Positions 1 to 8,501 of a DNA stretch of 64,000 bases are shown here, piece after piece (the stretch's first letter is position 1; each line of letters opens with the position of its first letter). Made by a program: the position numbers and the translations under genes. A model generated the notes under the pieces. That model was not told where the DNA came from. It saw only the letters and a program-made list of their open reading frames with translations, and did no database searches. The stretch is from AWTP1-13 sp963840075. GTDB lineage: Bacteria > Pseudomonadota > Alphaproteobacteria > Rhizobiales > Hyphomicrobiaceae. The stretch is taken from the NCBI GenBank assembly GCA_963840075.1, contig CAWIXS010000023.1, positions 1 through 64,000 on the forward strand, given 5' to 3'.

Positions 1-534
1 GCGTCCGAGGATGTCAAACGTCTCGCAGTCCATGATGAAGATGCCAGGCGGCCCGTCGGTGCCGTCCTTGCCGGCGCCGCCGAGCGTGCTGACGTAGATA
101 CCTTCCGGACCGCAATGGACAGTGTGGGGCCGCGAATAGCCGGTCTTCTTGAACACCTCCTCGGGCTCGATAACCTTGTGAATCTTTGCCTTGGTGGGAT
201 CGGGTTTTGTGTCGATGACATAAATGCGCGAAGAGCGGAGCCCGGGAATGATGAGGTAGCGCCGTTCGAGGAATGCGTGGCCGGTGAGCGGCGACAAGGA
301 CGACGAGCAGGCGTTCCAACCGAAATGGTGGAACTCGTCGCCCTTATTAGGCATCGTCACCGTGTGGACGATCTGGCTGTATGTCGGTGAGCCAAGCTTT
401 ACATCGACCACCGCGAGCGCGTCGGGCTTCGAGAAGTCCGGGCTGAGCAGCAACGTGTAGGCGAAGTTTTCCGGCGCCGCTTCCATCGCCAGCTTCGGCG
501 ATGCGTGGAAAGTCGGATCAGGCCTCATTGTCAT
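1..534 (-). CDS. selenium-binding protein / methanethiol oxidase family (SELENBP1-like), 3' part missing
   Basis: The first 178 codons of a SELENBP1-family beta-propeller protein are present; the rest lies beyond the window edge. The reading is family-typical: FHHFGWNACSSSLS near residue 70, SSRIYVIDT, a KVIEPEEVFKKTGYSRPHTVHC block and GPPGIFIMDCETFDI at the edge, matching the human protein segment by segment. Characterised members oxidise methanethiol to formaldehyde, hydrogen peroxide and sulfide. The ATG at 534 has an AGGAGG box eight bases upstream; a second in-frame ATG lies at 528. No partner gene is visible on this side. The family assignment is firm; the substrate is inferred from the family. 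Confidence 0.85.
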   Translation of the reverse strand, partial: MTMRPDPTFHASPKLAMEAAPENFAYTLLLSPDFSKPDALAVVDVKLGSPTYSQIVHTVTMPNKGDEFHHFGWNACSSSLSPLTGHAFLERRYLIIPGLRSSRIYVIDTKPDPTKAKIHKVIEPEEVFKKTGYSRPHTVHCGPEGIYVSTLGGAGKDGTDGPPGIFIMDCETFDILGR

Positions 535-784
535 TTGGAGTTCCTCCTATTTGGTTCGACGCGCATGGTGCCTTTTGTCAGGTGGGCTCGTGTGCGCCTA
601 TCCGAGCAGCCGGAGTTTATCACAGCCAAAGGCACGTGAGTTCGATTCCAGCGAGATCATTTGCACCTTACGACGCCTCATGGGGTGGACCGTTCGAGAG
701 GACCAGGGCTGTCCGAGCCGCCACCACGCCCCTTCGATGAAGTCGGCAAGACTGCTCGCCTTCTGGGCGCCAGTCACAAATTGA

Positions 785-1220
785 GCCCCCTGCAGGCAGC
801 GGAGCCCAAGCCTCCAACAGTGTCGCGCAGATGGCTTGGATTTGGGAGTTTATGGGCAAGCCGGGCTCGTTAAGCGGGGAGCCCAGTCGCTCCAGCAGCA
901 TCGCGCCTCGAGTCTCATCGTGACGAAGCACTGACGTAGCCTCGCCCCTGCGCGGCGAGCAGCGTGCGCAATTCGCTGGCCGCAGGATCAAGCCCAGGAA
1001 TGGCGATCTTTAGCGCGTCGTCCAGGCCCTCCGCCGTCATGACCTCCACCACCAAGGCTTCAGTTCCGCCGGGTAGCGTTCGGCCAACGGACAGGCCCCA
1101 ATCGCTGGCGAGGTCGCAGACAAGACCGTCAAGTCGCGCAAGCCAATCCAGGCCTGTCTCCCCAACGGCCAGCGCTTTGCGTCGTACCTTGTCGGGTACT
1201 TGCAGAGCAGTGTCCATCAT
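785..1220 (-). pseudogene. aminoglycoside phosphotransferase (APH(6)/streptomycin 6-kinase-like) remnant, frameshifted and truncated
   Basis: The N-terminal part reads like APH(6) kinases: VPDKVRRKALAVGETG, then a GGTEALVVEV lobe and ALKIAIPGLDPAASELRTLL. The frame then stops at about 917. The homology continues one frame over as VLRHDETRGAMLLERLG and ICATLLEAWAPLPAG, so one base has been lost near 930. Similarity fades at about 790, before the catalytic loop and the C-terminal half expected of a roughly 300-residue enzyme. It is therefore a dead resistance-type gene in a degraded strip together with the TetR remnant at 1822. The identification is by motif reading only. Confidence 0.7.
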
Positions 1221-1821
1221 TGGTGTCGCCGGCTCAATTGCTGAGCTGATCGCTTACACTTGCGGCCGCCAAGAGCGTCACCAGTCCCCCAACAGGCCGG
1301 CGGTCCAGGCAATATCTGCCAGAGGCCGAGAGTGGGCAACTTGAACGACTGTTCTTGGGACGGAGCGCCCGTTCACTGCACTGTAGCGTATCCGTGCCGG
1401 TTACAGAGCTATTTACACCGTCCCGACGAACCAATCAGCACGCCTGCTCGTGATATCGATGGACGCCGCCTTGCGCCGAGCCTTTCCGTTCCTCCGCCGG
1501 TCGGGCGCGGCCTCTCGTTCCTGGCAGAAGACTAACCACATGGCCAAACGAAGCCGCCTCGCCGCCATCATCAACACGCTCACCGAGACTGACCTTGCGG
1601 GGCTGCTACCCCGCTGCAGTCGGCATGCTGACAGCGCTTGGCAAGAGCCGCCCGAGACCGAACCGACGCCGCCATCAAGCGCGTGGCATTGCTCCTCCTG
1701 CGCGAGGGAAAGACTGATTGCGCCGACGCTCCCCCCGTGATGACGGGCCTGCTGCACTGAAACGGGGTTGGTCGTGTTCTCGCCGCCTCAAGCATCTACG
1801 TCTGGCGAGCTCTTTCCTCTG
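1221..1821. other. gap without a recognisable gene
   Basis: No frame here has a convincing start, codon usage or family signature. A short plus-strand frame around 1540-1610 reads as a possible fragment (MAKRSRLAAIINTLTETDL) but runs into a disrupted frame. With broken genes on either side, the strip looks like decayed DNA. The 535-784 stretch is equally featureless. Confidence 0.5.
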
Positions 1822-2058
1822 TTATTGCCGTCCAGACCGGCGGCGTTGTCGGTTGCGCCCGCCGAATAGCAGCCCGAGGTAATTTCGGAACTGCTCCGAC
1901 TGCCGTGCTGTCATTCGAACGTCGCCATAGGCGCGCTGAAGAACAAGACCACCCTCGATGATGGACACCATCATCTCTGCGAGCTGGCGTGCCGTCACGG
2001 GCAGCGCCGGGTCATACCGGTCGAGCACCGATATCCAGTTGGAGAGCCCGCTGGCCAC
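1822..2058 (-). pseudogene. TetR/AcrR-family regulator, C-terminal domain remnant
   Basis: Only the ligand-binding end of a TetR-type repressor can be read. The block SIIEGGLVLQRAYGDVRMTA followed by SEQFRNYLGLLF is the usual end of TetR C-terminal domains. The frame is open from a TGA near 2088, and the helix-turn-helix domain that should precede it is absent. It therefore cannot bind DNA as written. It lies beside a palindrome (2153-2175) that looks like a TetR-type operator, so a divergent repressor/operator arrangement probably existed. The 1822 end is intact. Confidence 0.6.
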
Positions 2059-2152
2059 AGCGTTCGGCGCGGCGGGACTTCTGTGTCAGACCTGACGGGG
2101 GATCACGTCTTTGCTATCGCGCCTTGACGCGACAGCGCTTGCCTGCGATCTA

Positions 2153-2175
2153 TGTAAATGTTATATACATTCACA
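2153..2175. promoter_or_regulatory. TetR-type operator-like inverted repeat
   Basis: The arms TGTAAATGT and ACATTCACA flank TATAT and match at eight of nine positions. The site lies 28 bases before the DUF2852 start and next to the TetR remnant, as expected for a divergent repressor operator. The whole stretch is AT-rich against GC-rich surroundings. Binding is inferred. Confidence 0.45.
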
Positions 2176-2203
2176 CTAACTCTTGGACCGGGAGAGTGCC
2201 GCA

Positions 2204-2704
2204 ATGTCTGAGGTGATCGCCCGCATAGACGGTTTCGGCAGGCCGGCCTGGATCGTGCTGATGGTGCTCGGCTTCATCGTGTACTGGCCCATCGGCCTGG
2301 CGGTCCTGGCCTACATCATATGGAGTGGACGGATGGGATGTGGATGGCATGGGCGCCCGGGCGGCGACATCGAGCAGTGGCGCCAGCGCGCCGTCGAGCG
2401 GGTGAACCGCGCGGCGCAGCATTGGGAGCACACGCGCACCCGCTGGGAGGAGCGCAGGGAGCGCAGGCAGCGCTGGGGCGGCCCTCGTGGCGGCGGCCTG
2501 CATGAGACCGGCAACCGCGCCTTCGACGAATATCGCGCCGAGGCGCTGCGCAGGCTGGAGGAGGAAGCCGGCGAGTTCCGCGCCTTCCTGGAGCGTCTGC
2601 GCATGGCGAGAGACCGCGCCGAGTTCGACGAGTATATGAAGGAGCGGCGCGACCGTTCCCCCGGCTCCGGGCCCGCCGGGCCGCAAACGCCTCCGCAGCA
2701 GTAG
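2204..2704 (+). CDS. DUF2852 family membrane protein
   Basis: A 166-residue protein of the alphaproteobacterial DUF2852 type. Residues about 11-40 form one or two membrane segments (PAWIVLMVLGFIVYWPIGLA). The rest is a charged, arginine- and glutamate-rich cytoplasmic domain, probably helical, containing FDEYRAEALRRLEEEAGEFR. The function of the family is unknown. The ATG at 2204 is preferred over the upstream TTG because GGAGAG lies seven bases before it and the preceding residues are not family-like. The gene follows an AT-rich palindrome that may be an operator. Its TAG stop is the first triplet of a repeat element. Confidence 0.75.
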   Translation: MSEVIARIDGFGRPAWIVLMVLGFIVYWPIGLAVLAYIIWSGRMGCGWHGRPGGDIEQWRQRAVERVNRAAQHWEHTRTRWEERRERRQRWGGPRGGGLHETGNRAFDEYRAEALRRLEEEAGEFRAFLERLRMARDRAEFDEYMKERRDRSPGSGPAGPQTPPQQ

Positions 2705-2798
2705 GTTCGAGGTTTCAGGGATCAGGTTTCAGGGGTGAAGGTGCCGCACCGGCACTCCTGCGACCTGAGACCTGACCTCCCAAAAACCTGGCCCCTGA
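2702..2798. repeat. dispersed repeat, GGTTTCAGG family
   Basis: Two direct copies of a TCAGG-type motif (GGTTTCAGGGATCAGG and neighbours) face inverted counterparts (CCTGAGACCTGACC, GGCCCCTGAAA), so the spacer can fold back. The same GTAGGTTTCAGG start is found at 29168 after another gene. In both places the element begins at the TAG stop of the preceding gene. Confidence 0.5.
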
Positions 2799-2799
2799 A

Positions 2800-3306
2800 A
2801 TGACCATGCTGCTGATCATGGTCGCCGTCCTCACGGCGCCGTTGCTGATCGCCTTGATGATGCGCGGTTTCAGCCCGCGGGTCAGCCTCGATGTGGCGGG
2901 CATCATCGGCCTCGTCCTCTTGTTCCTGTTCGCGGCCGGCGGTCATTTCCTCGCGGCGCGCACAATCGCCGAGATGGTGCCGCCATTCGTGCCGGCACGC
3001 GTGCCGCTGATCTACCTGACGGGCGTGATCGAGATCGCGCTGGCGCTCGGCATCGCCGTGCCCGCCACGCGCCGGCTCGCGGGCCTCGCGGCCATCGCCG
3101 CCTTGGCGCTTTTCTTTTCTGCCAACATCTACGCAGCGCTCGCCCGAGTGGACATCGCCGGCCACGCCTGGGGTGCCGCCTATCTGCTGTTCCGCGCGCC
3201 GCTGCAGGCGCTCCTCATTGCCTGGACCTGGTGGTTCACGCTGCGCTCCGCGGCTCCGGCACGTGCAAGCGGCACGCCGCACCCCCTGTCATTGGCGCAG
3301 GGCTGA
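2800..3306 (+). CDS. DoxX-like integral membrane protein
   Basis: A 168-residue hydrophobic protein with four likely membrane helices (about residues 2-20, 30-52, 66-84, 90-110, plus a hydrophobic stretch at 120-145). The pattern of a helix followed by MVPPFVPARVPLIYLTGV and a glutamate-containing helix (IEIALALGI) is typical of DoxX/DUF417-like proteins. Some relatives act in thiol redox balance or quinone chemistry, but most are uncharacterised. The ATG at 2800 lies just after a repeat and has no strong ribosome binding site; ATG at 2806 is an alternative. Confidence 0.75.
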   Translation: MTMLLIMVAVLTAPLLIALMMRGFSPRVSLDVAGIIGLVLLFLFAAGGHFLAARTIAEMVPPFVPARVPLIYLTGVIEIALALGIAVPATRRLAGLAAIAALALFFSANIYAALARVDIAGHAWGAAYLLFRAPLQALLIAWTWWFTLRSAAPARASGTPHPLSLAQG

Positions 3307-3407
3307 CGGCCCGACGGCTGACGACATCGGCCTTGAGCGACGCCCCACGCAGGTCGTAGGCTCGTCTCTCGCTCCGGCGCGAAGATCGGCGTGAACGGGA
3401 GGCTGCC

Positions 3408-4676
3408 ATGAAGTTCCTGTGGTTCCATCTGATGCCCTACAAGGAGCTTCCCGCCGACTTCAAGGAGAAGCACCGCTCGGTCTGGGTCGACATCCATTCC
3501 TCGCTGTTCGACCCCAGGCGCGCGCACCACATGTACAACGAGTTCCTCGACGAGCTCGAGCACGCCGCCGATTGCGGCTTCGATGCCATCTGCTGCAACG
3601 AGCACCATTCCAACGGCTACGGCCTGATGCCGTCGCCGAACCTGATCGCCACGGCGCTCGCGCGCCGCACCACCAACGCGGCGATCTGCGTCTTGGGCAA
3701 CAGTCTCGCCCTCTACAATCCGCCGACCCGGGTGGCGGAGGAGTTCGCCATGATCGACTGCATCTCGGGCGGGCGGCTGATCGCCGGCTTCCCGGTCGGC
3801 ACGCCGATGGACACCACCTACGCCTACGGCACCAACCCGAGCCAGCTGCGCGACCGCTACTACGAGGCGCACGATCTCATAAAGCGCGCCTGGACCGAGA
3901 AGGACACGTTCGCCTTCAACGGCCGCTTCAACCAGCAGCGCTATGTGAACATCTGGCCGCGGCCGATCCAGCAGCCGCATCCGCCGATCTGGATTCCCGG
4001 CGCCGGCTCGGTCGAGACCTGGCACTGGGCGGCGCGGATGGAGTACGTGTTCTGCTACCTCTCCTACTACGGCTACAAGATGGCCAAGACCGTCATGACG
4101 GGCTTCTGGGAGGAGATGGCCCGCCTCGGCAAGGACCGCAATCCCTACCGCGCGGGCTTCGCCCAGGTGATCGGTGTGGCTGAGAGCCGGCAGCAGGCGT
4201 TCGACCTCTACGGCGAGGCGGCAGAGTATTTCTACGGCCGCTGCCTGCACGTCGACCCGCGCTTTGCCGCCCCGCCCGGCTATGTGACGGAAGCGACCCA
4301 GCGCGCCGGCATCGAGAGCCAGATCAAGATGGCGGCCGAGAAGAGGGCAGGGCCGTCGAGCCTGTCGGGGCTCGCGCGCGACATGCAGGGCATCGTCGAC
4401 AACGGCTATGTCATCATCGGCTCGCCCGACGAGGTCGTCGAGCAGCTCACCGAGCTGGCGACGACGCTCAATGTCGGCCAGCTGATGCTGATGATGCAGT
4501 TCGGGAACCTCGAGACCGAGACCGTCAAGTACAACACGCGCCTGTTCGCCGAGAAGGTGATCCCGAAGCTGAGACCGCTGTTCTCCGAGTGGGAGAACCG
4601 CTGGTGGCCGAAGCCCCTGGAGCAGCGCCAGCGCGCGCCCCTCCCCGCCTTCATGCCAGCCACCGCGGCCGAGTGA
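3408..4676 (+). CDS. LLM-class flavin-dependent oxidoreductase (luciferase-like monooxygenase)
   Basis: A 422-residue TIM-barrel protein of the bacterial luciferase superfamily, which uses reduced FMN or F420 to oxygenate small organic substrates. Typical signatures are CCNEHHSNGYGLMPSPNL near residue 64, VLGNSLALYNPPTRVAEEFA near 95, and SGGRLIAGFPVGTP followed by the RDRYYEAHDLI helix near 145. The C-terminal DNGYVIIGSPDEVVEQL block is also standard. The start has GGGAGG seven bases upstream. An alpha/beta hydrolase follows after a repeat, which suggests but does not show a shared catabolic role. The substrate cannot be read from sequence. Confidence 0.88.
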   Translation: MKFLWFHLMPYKELPADFKEKHRSVWVDIHSSLFDPRRAHHMYNEFLDELEHAADCGFDAICCNEHHSNGYGLMPSPNLIATALARRTTNAAICVLGNSLALYNPPTRVAEEFAMIDCISGGRLIAGFPVGTPMDTTYAYGTNPSQLRDRYYEAHDLIKRAWTEKDTFAFNGRFNQQRYVNIWPRPIQQPHPPIWIPGAGSVETWHWAARMEYVFCYLSYYGYKMAKTVMTGFWEEMARLGKDRNPYRAGFAQVIGVAESRQQAFDLYGEAAEYFYGRCLHVDPRFAAPPGYVTEATQRAGIESQIKMAAEKRAGPSSLSGLARDMQGIVDNGYVIIGSPDEVVEQLTELATTLNVGQLMLMMQFGNLETETVKYNTRLFAEKVIPKLRPLFSEWENRWWPKPLEQRQRAPLPAFMPATAAE

Positions 4677-4731
4677 TCCGCATGCGCAAGAGGCCACCTT
4701 CGGAATTGGGGCGACGCGCTCGCCGCAGCGT

Positions 4732-4884
4732 CCCCTCCCCCTTGCGGGGAGGGACAGGGTGGGGGGATTGCAGAACATCAGATGTGGCGGTTCCCCCCAC
4801 CCCTAACCCCTCCCCGCACCTGCGCCGAAGGCGCACAAGCGAGCTTCGCCCGCTTTGGCCCCTGCGGGGCCAGAGGGGAGGGGA
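4732..4884. repeat. dispersed palindromic repeat, CCCCTCCCC/GGGGGATTGCAGAACATC family, copy 1
   Basis: A roughly 150-base intergenic element with GC-rich arms (CCCCTCCCCCTTGCGGGG at one end, GGGGCCAGAGGGGAGGGG at the other) around a core with GGGGGATTGCAGAACATC. An inverted, partly diverged copy lies at 11831-12038, sharing the core and the GCGCCGAAGGCGCACAAGCG block. It contains no gene. Confidence 0.7.
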
Positions 4885-4953
4885 ATCCCGTCGGCGCAAG
4901 TTGGGGCGGGAATCCGCGCAGCGCTCGTGTGCCGGTAGAGCGGAGCGTGCGGC

Positions 4954-5736
4954 ATGAGCGAGCCAGAGACGACGACCATCGACATCAACGGGTTTGCCAC
5001 GCGCGTGTGGCGCAAGGGCGCGGGCGCGCGCATCGGCTTCCTCGCCGGCTTCGGCGGGCTGCCCAAATGGGTGCCGTTCCTCGACCGCCTCGCGGAGAAA
5101 CGCACCGTGATCGTGCCCTCGCTGCCGGGCTTCCCCGGCGGCGACCGCGGCCACTCCGTGCTCGACAGCCATCTCGACTGGGTGCTGGCGGTGCGCGAGC
5201 TGATCGACAAGGCCGGCCTCGCCGGCGCCGATCTCGCCGGCAGCTCGGTCGGCGGCTCGCTCGCCGCCGAGGTGGCGGCGATCTGGCCCGAGAAGGTCAA
5301 GCGGCTGGCGCTGATCGCCCCCTTCGGCCTCTACGACGAGGAGGACCCCGCCACCGACCCGTGGGCGCAGAAGCCCGACGAGCAGGCCGCCCTCATGACG
5401 CTGCGCCCCGAGGTCTACAAGGCGCTCAAGGAGATGCCCGCCGGGGCAAACTCGATCGAATGGCCGATCGAGCAGACGCGCGCGTCCGAGGCCGCGGCAC
5501 GCATCTTCTGGCCGCTGGGCAACACCAGGCTCAGGCGCCGCCTCCCCCTCATTGCGGCCCCCACCCTGATCCTCTGGGGCGCCGAGGACCGCGTGCTGCC
5601 CCGGAGCCATGCCGGCGTCATCGCCGAGGCCATCGGGGCCAAGGCGGAGATCAGGATCATCGCCGGCGCGGCGCATCTGGCGGAGCTGGACAAGCCCGAC
5701 GAGGTCGCCGCCGCCATCCTCGGCTTCATGAGCTGA
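4954..5736 (+). CDS. alpha/beta-fold hydrolase
   Basis: A 260-residue hydrolase with a complete apparent triad: Ser98 in GSSVG, Asp212 in LILWGAEDRVLP and His241 in GAAHLAE. The oxyanion region FLAGFGGLPKW near residue 29 and SLPGFPGG near 56 fit the fold. No signal peptide is visible, so it should be cytoplasmic, acting on an ester, lactone or C-C bond of unknown identity. The start ATGAGCGAG follows GGAGCG. It lies 278 bases after the luciferase-like gene, separated by a repeat, in the same direction. The exact substrate is open. Confidence 0.85.
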   Translation: MSEPETTTIDINGFATRVWRKGAGARIGFLAGFGGLPKWVPFLDRLAEKRTVIVPSLPGFPGGDRGHSVLDSHLDWVLAVRELIDKAGLAGADLAGSSVGGSLAAEVAAIWPEKVKRLALIAPFGLYDEEDPATDPWAQKPDEQAALMTLRPEVYKALKEMPAGANSIEWPIEQTRASEAAARIFWPLGNTRLRRRLPLIAAPTLILWGAEDRVLPRSHAGVIAEAIGAKAEIRIIAGAAHLAELDKPDEVAAAILGFMS

Positions 5737-5870
5737 CGCGAGCGGCGCATTCTCAGCGGCTGCGTGAGCCTTTCCTCGAGCCGGGGTTCAGATGCAGCGG
5801 CGGTGAGGTGGCCTACACGGAGCAAATTGACTCCGAACGGTTCAAACCGCAACTGCGCTGCCTGCCACAT

Positions 5871-6641
5871 CTAACTGTTTCGACGACCAATCAGTAGAAG
5901 GGTGGCTGGAAGCCCAGCCACTGGCGCGCCTTCCCAGCTTTCGCTGGCATCGCCCAATTCCTCGATGTGGATGAGCTGACACCCCGAAGAGAGAATGGCG
6001 GAAATGCAGTCGGCGACAGTCCAGTGGAACTCGAATTGCTCCAAGTCACCCGGCTCGGGGTACAATACGTCTGGCGCAACCTCTGAACGGTGAGGACCAC
6101 GATCAAAGTAGTTGAAGCCGACTTCAAGATGATCTGGCGTCCTTTTCCACACACGGCGAAACGGATGATACTCGCTAACGATCAGCCTTCCGGCAGGCTT
6201 AAGGATGCGAACGGCTTCGCTGTAGTAGCACCGCAGGTCAGAAACCCATACCGCTACATGGCCCCCGGTGTAGGTGACGTCATACCTCTCGTCGTCTAGT
6301 GCAGACAGGTCAACAACGTCGGCTCGCACAAAGTCCACTTGAAGGCCGAGTTCAGCAGCACGGCGACGTGCAACCTCGAGCTGTTGCTCTGAGATGTCGA
6401 CACTCGTCACCTTTGCGCCTAGCCCGGCAAGAGCAAAGACGACCTGGTTGTCGCCGCTGCCAAGCACCGCAACATTCTTACCGGCGATATCGCCGAACCA
6501 ATTGAGTTCAGTTGCAAAGAGAGCGAGCGATGGATCGCGATGGCACCTTTGCCAAATGCCGCGCGTGTCGGCCCGACGTGCCCAGGACGCGGAGCCGACC
6601 TCCCAGCGACGACGATTGGCTTCATGGAAATCGTGAGGCAT
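5871..6641 (-). CDS. class I SAM-dependent methyltransferase
   Basis: A 256-residue Rossmann methyltransferase. The SAM-binding motif I is NVAVLGSGDNQVVFALAGLG (about 55-74), with motif II VTSVDISEQQLEVARRRA, then VDFVRADVVDL and the post-III region LKPAGRLIVSEYHPF. Its substrate is not evident; the length and the C-terminal FHWTVADCISAILSSGC region resemble small-molecule methylases. Base composition is visibly less GC-rich than its neighbours, and it stands alone on the minus strand, so horizontal acquisition is possible. Its start ATG is at 6641. Confidence 0.85.
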   Translation of the reverse strand: MPHDFHEANRRRWEVGSASWARRADTRGIWQRCHRDPSLALFATELNWFGDIAGKNVAVLGSGDNQVVFALAGLGAKVTSVDISEQQLEVARRRAAELGLQVDFVRADVVDLSALDDERYDVTYTGGHVAVWVSDLRCYYSEAVRILKPAGRLIVSEYHPFRRVWKRTPDHLEVGFNYFDRGPHRSEVAPDVLYPEPGDLEQFEFHWTVADCISAILSSGCQLIHIEELGDASESWEGAPVAGLPATLLLIGRRNS

Positions 6642-7223
6642 GCTTGCGCTCCCGTCACAGAGTATCCGGCCCCTTGGTGCGGATCGAAAACCTAAGCGGG
6701 GGCGAGGTAACCACGCAATCGACGCCGTCTGCGCATAGACAGGCCGCCCCCTACCACTTTCAGTCTAACCGAAGCGCACGCCCGCTTCTGGCACATCCCC
6801 GACGCGGGCGTGTCGGGTTGCCGATGCCTTGCCGTAGTCCGCCCGTGGCTACCCCTCCCAGCGCGGGCAGCGAGGCTGAAAGAACACCCCCGCGTGACGG
6901 GAAGAGGCCAGCGGCAAGCGGGCATCGCCGTACCGGCAAGACGCGATCGGCGACTTGGCGTTAACGGTTGCATGTCCCAAACCAATTTGACCGCTGGCGA
7001 GCGTTCGGGTCCGAAGACACCCGGGTGCCTGGGACCTGCGAGAGGCCACTGGGCGGTCACGCCAGGCGTTCTGGCGGGCATTCTACGGCGGCCCCCGGGA
7101 AGCAGGGTGCCCGCGTGCAGCCATACGCCTGCTTCCCCCTCGTCAACAGTGTTTCGACAGGGACAGTTGGCAATGCAAGCGCCACGTCATGGCGACGGAA
7201 GCGCTGGCTCGCGTGGCCCTACA
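6642..7223. other. gap without a recognisable gene; one 10-bp hairpin
   Basis: No frame shows family-like sequence. A perfect inverted repeat, GGGAAGCAGG at 7097-7106 and CCTGCTTCCC at 7128-7137, lies downstream of galU (read leftwards) and could fold in its 3' transcript. It lacks a T-run, so a classical terminator is not claimed. Confidence 0.45.
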
Positions 7224-8093
7224 TCACAGCAGCTTCTTCAGCTCCGTCCTGAGGGCAGGCTCCAGGTCCTCGCGGGCGAGCGCGTAGGCAACGTTGGCGG
7301 TGAGGAAGCCGAGCTTGGTGCCGCAGTCGTAGATGGTCCCGTCGAAGCGGAAGGAATAGAAGGGCCGCGTCGCGGCGAGCCGGATCATGGCGTCGGTGAT
7401 CTGGATCTCGCCGCCGGCGCCGCGCTCGCCCGCCGCCAGGATGTCGAAGATGGCGGGCTCCAGGATATAGCGGCCGGAGATGTGCAGGTTGGAGGGCGCC
7501 GTGCCGGGCTTGGGCTTTTCCACCATCGCCGTGACGCGCGAGCTCTTGGCCTCGGCATCCTCGACGCCGACGATGCCGTACTGGTGCGCCTGGTCCGCCG
7601 GCACCGGGGCAACGGCGATGTAGTTGCCGGGGTCTGCAGCATGGGCCTCGATCATCTCGCCGATGCACGGCCGCTCGGCGTGGTGCAGCACGTCGGGAAG
7701 CAGCAGGGCGAACGGCTCGTTGCCGACGATCTCGCGCGCGCACCACACCGCGTGCCCGAGGCCCATGGGGGCCTGCTGGCGCGTGAAGCTGGTCTGGCCG
7801 GGCTTCGGCAATTCGCGCGTCAGGATTTCGAGCTCGGCCGTTTTGCCGCGCTCGGCGAGCGTGCGCTCCAGCTCGTACTGGCTGTCGAAATGGTCCTCGA
7901 TGGCGCCCTTGTTGCGGCCCGTGACGAAGATGAAATGCTCGATGCCGCCGGCGCGCGCCTCGTCCACCACGTGCTGGATCACCGGGCGGTCCACCACGGT
8001 GAGCATCTCCTTGGGGATCGCCTTGGTGGCGGGCAGAAACCGGGTGCCGAGCCCCGCCACGGGAAACACGGCCTTGCGAATGCGATGTGACAC
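7224..8093 (-). CDS. galU: UTP--glucose-1-phosphate uridylyltransferase
   Basis: A 289-residue nucleotidyltransferase that makes UDP-glucose from UTP and glucose 1-phosphate, feeding exopolysaccharide, LPS and glycolipid synthesis. The N-terminal signature AVFPVAGLGTRFLPATKAIP with KEM is diagnostic, followed by DRPVIQHVVDEA, VTGRNKGAIEDHFD and PMGLGHAVWCA. The C-terminal GTIYDCGTKLGFLTANVAYA is also standard. Length fits bacterial GalU. The ATG at 8093 starts MSHRIRKAVFPV. It is transcribed alone, with an empty stretch on both sides. The assignment is secure. Confidence 0.95.
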   Translation of the reverse strand: MSHRIRKAVFPVAGLGTRFLPATKAIPKEMLTVVDRPVIQHVVDEARAGGIEHFIFVTGRNKGAIEDHFDSQYELERTLAERGKTAELEILTRELPKPGQTSFTRQQAPMGLGHAVWCAREIVGNEPFALLLPDVLHHAERPCIGEMIEAHAADPGNYIAVAPVPADQAHQYGIVGVEDAEAKSSRVTAMVEKPKPGTAPSNLHISGRYILEPAIFDILAAGERGAGGEIQITDAMIRLAATRPFYSFRFDGTIYDCGTKLGFLTANVAYALAREDLEPALRTELKKLL

Positions 8094-8501
8094 TGCGAGC
8101 TACTCTCTCAGGTCGGCTGGCCTTCGCCAGGAGCGACAAAGGGGACATATGACCGGTCGAAAGTGCAACAGGCGGCGACCGTGAGTCCCAAGCATCCGCC
8201 CAAGCAAGGGATTTTCGTATACGCCCTGTCAGATTATCCTAGAGCGGATTGATTTTGGAGGACCCGGGACGTCGTCTGGGCTCGACCTGGCCGGCGCCTT
8301 CACTCACGCTCCGCCTCCGACACCGCCGTTTCGGGTGGCATTCGGGCATTTTCTGTCAGGGGCTTGACCATAGCACCTGTTTAGGGCTAGCGCGCACCAC
8401 TGATTCGCCTGTTAGTTGAGCGTGACCTTGTCGCAATCAAGGCGCACGAGCTGAGGGGGAAGATCCTGAGACATCTCGGCCCATCGAGCTGTGGACGACC
8501 T
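8094..8501. other. intergenic stretch, divergent promoter region
   Basis: This strip separates galU (leftwards) and the transglycosylase gene (rightwards), so it should hold both promoters. A TTGACC at 8364-8369 is a possible -35 element for the rightward gene, but no clear -10 box follows. No ORF in it is convincing. Confidence 0.4.

Noticed and set aside
1450..1740. A 96-codon plus-strand frame (MAKRSRLAAII...)
   Set aside because: Frame appears disrupted, no homology could be recognised, and it is in a decayed strip.
3180..4778. A 532-codon minus-strand frame opposite the luciferase-like gene
   Set aside because: Antisense shadow; the plus strand carries unmistakable LLM-family sequence.
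7097..7137. A galU rho-independent terminator
   Set aside because: A clean stem is present, but no T-run follows on the transcribed side, so it is only noted in the gap entry.
6810..8090. A 426-codon plus-strand frame over galU
   Set aside because: Antisense shadow; galU on the minus strand is complete and secure.
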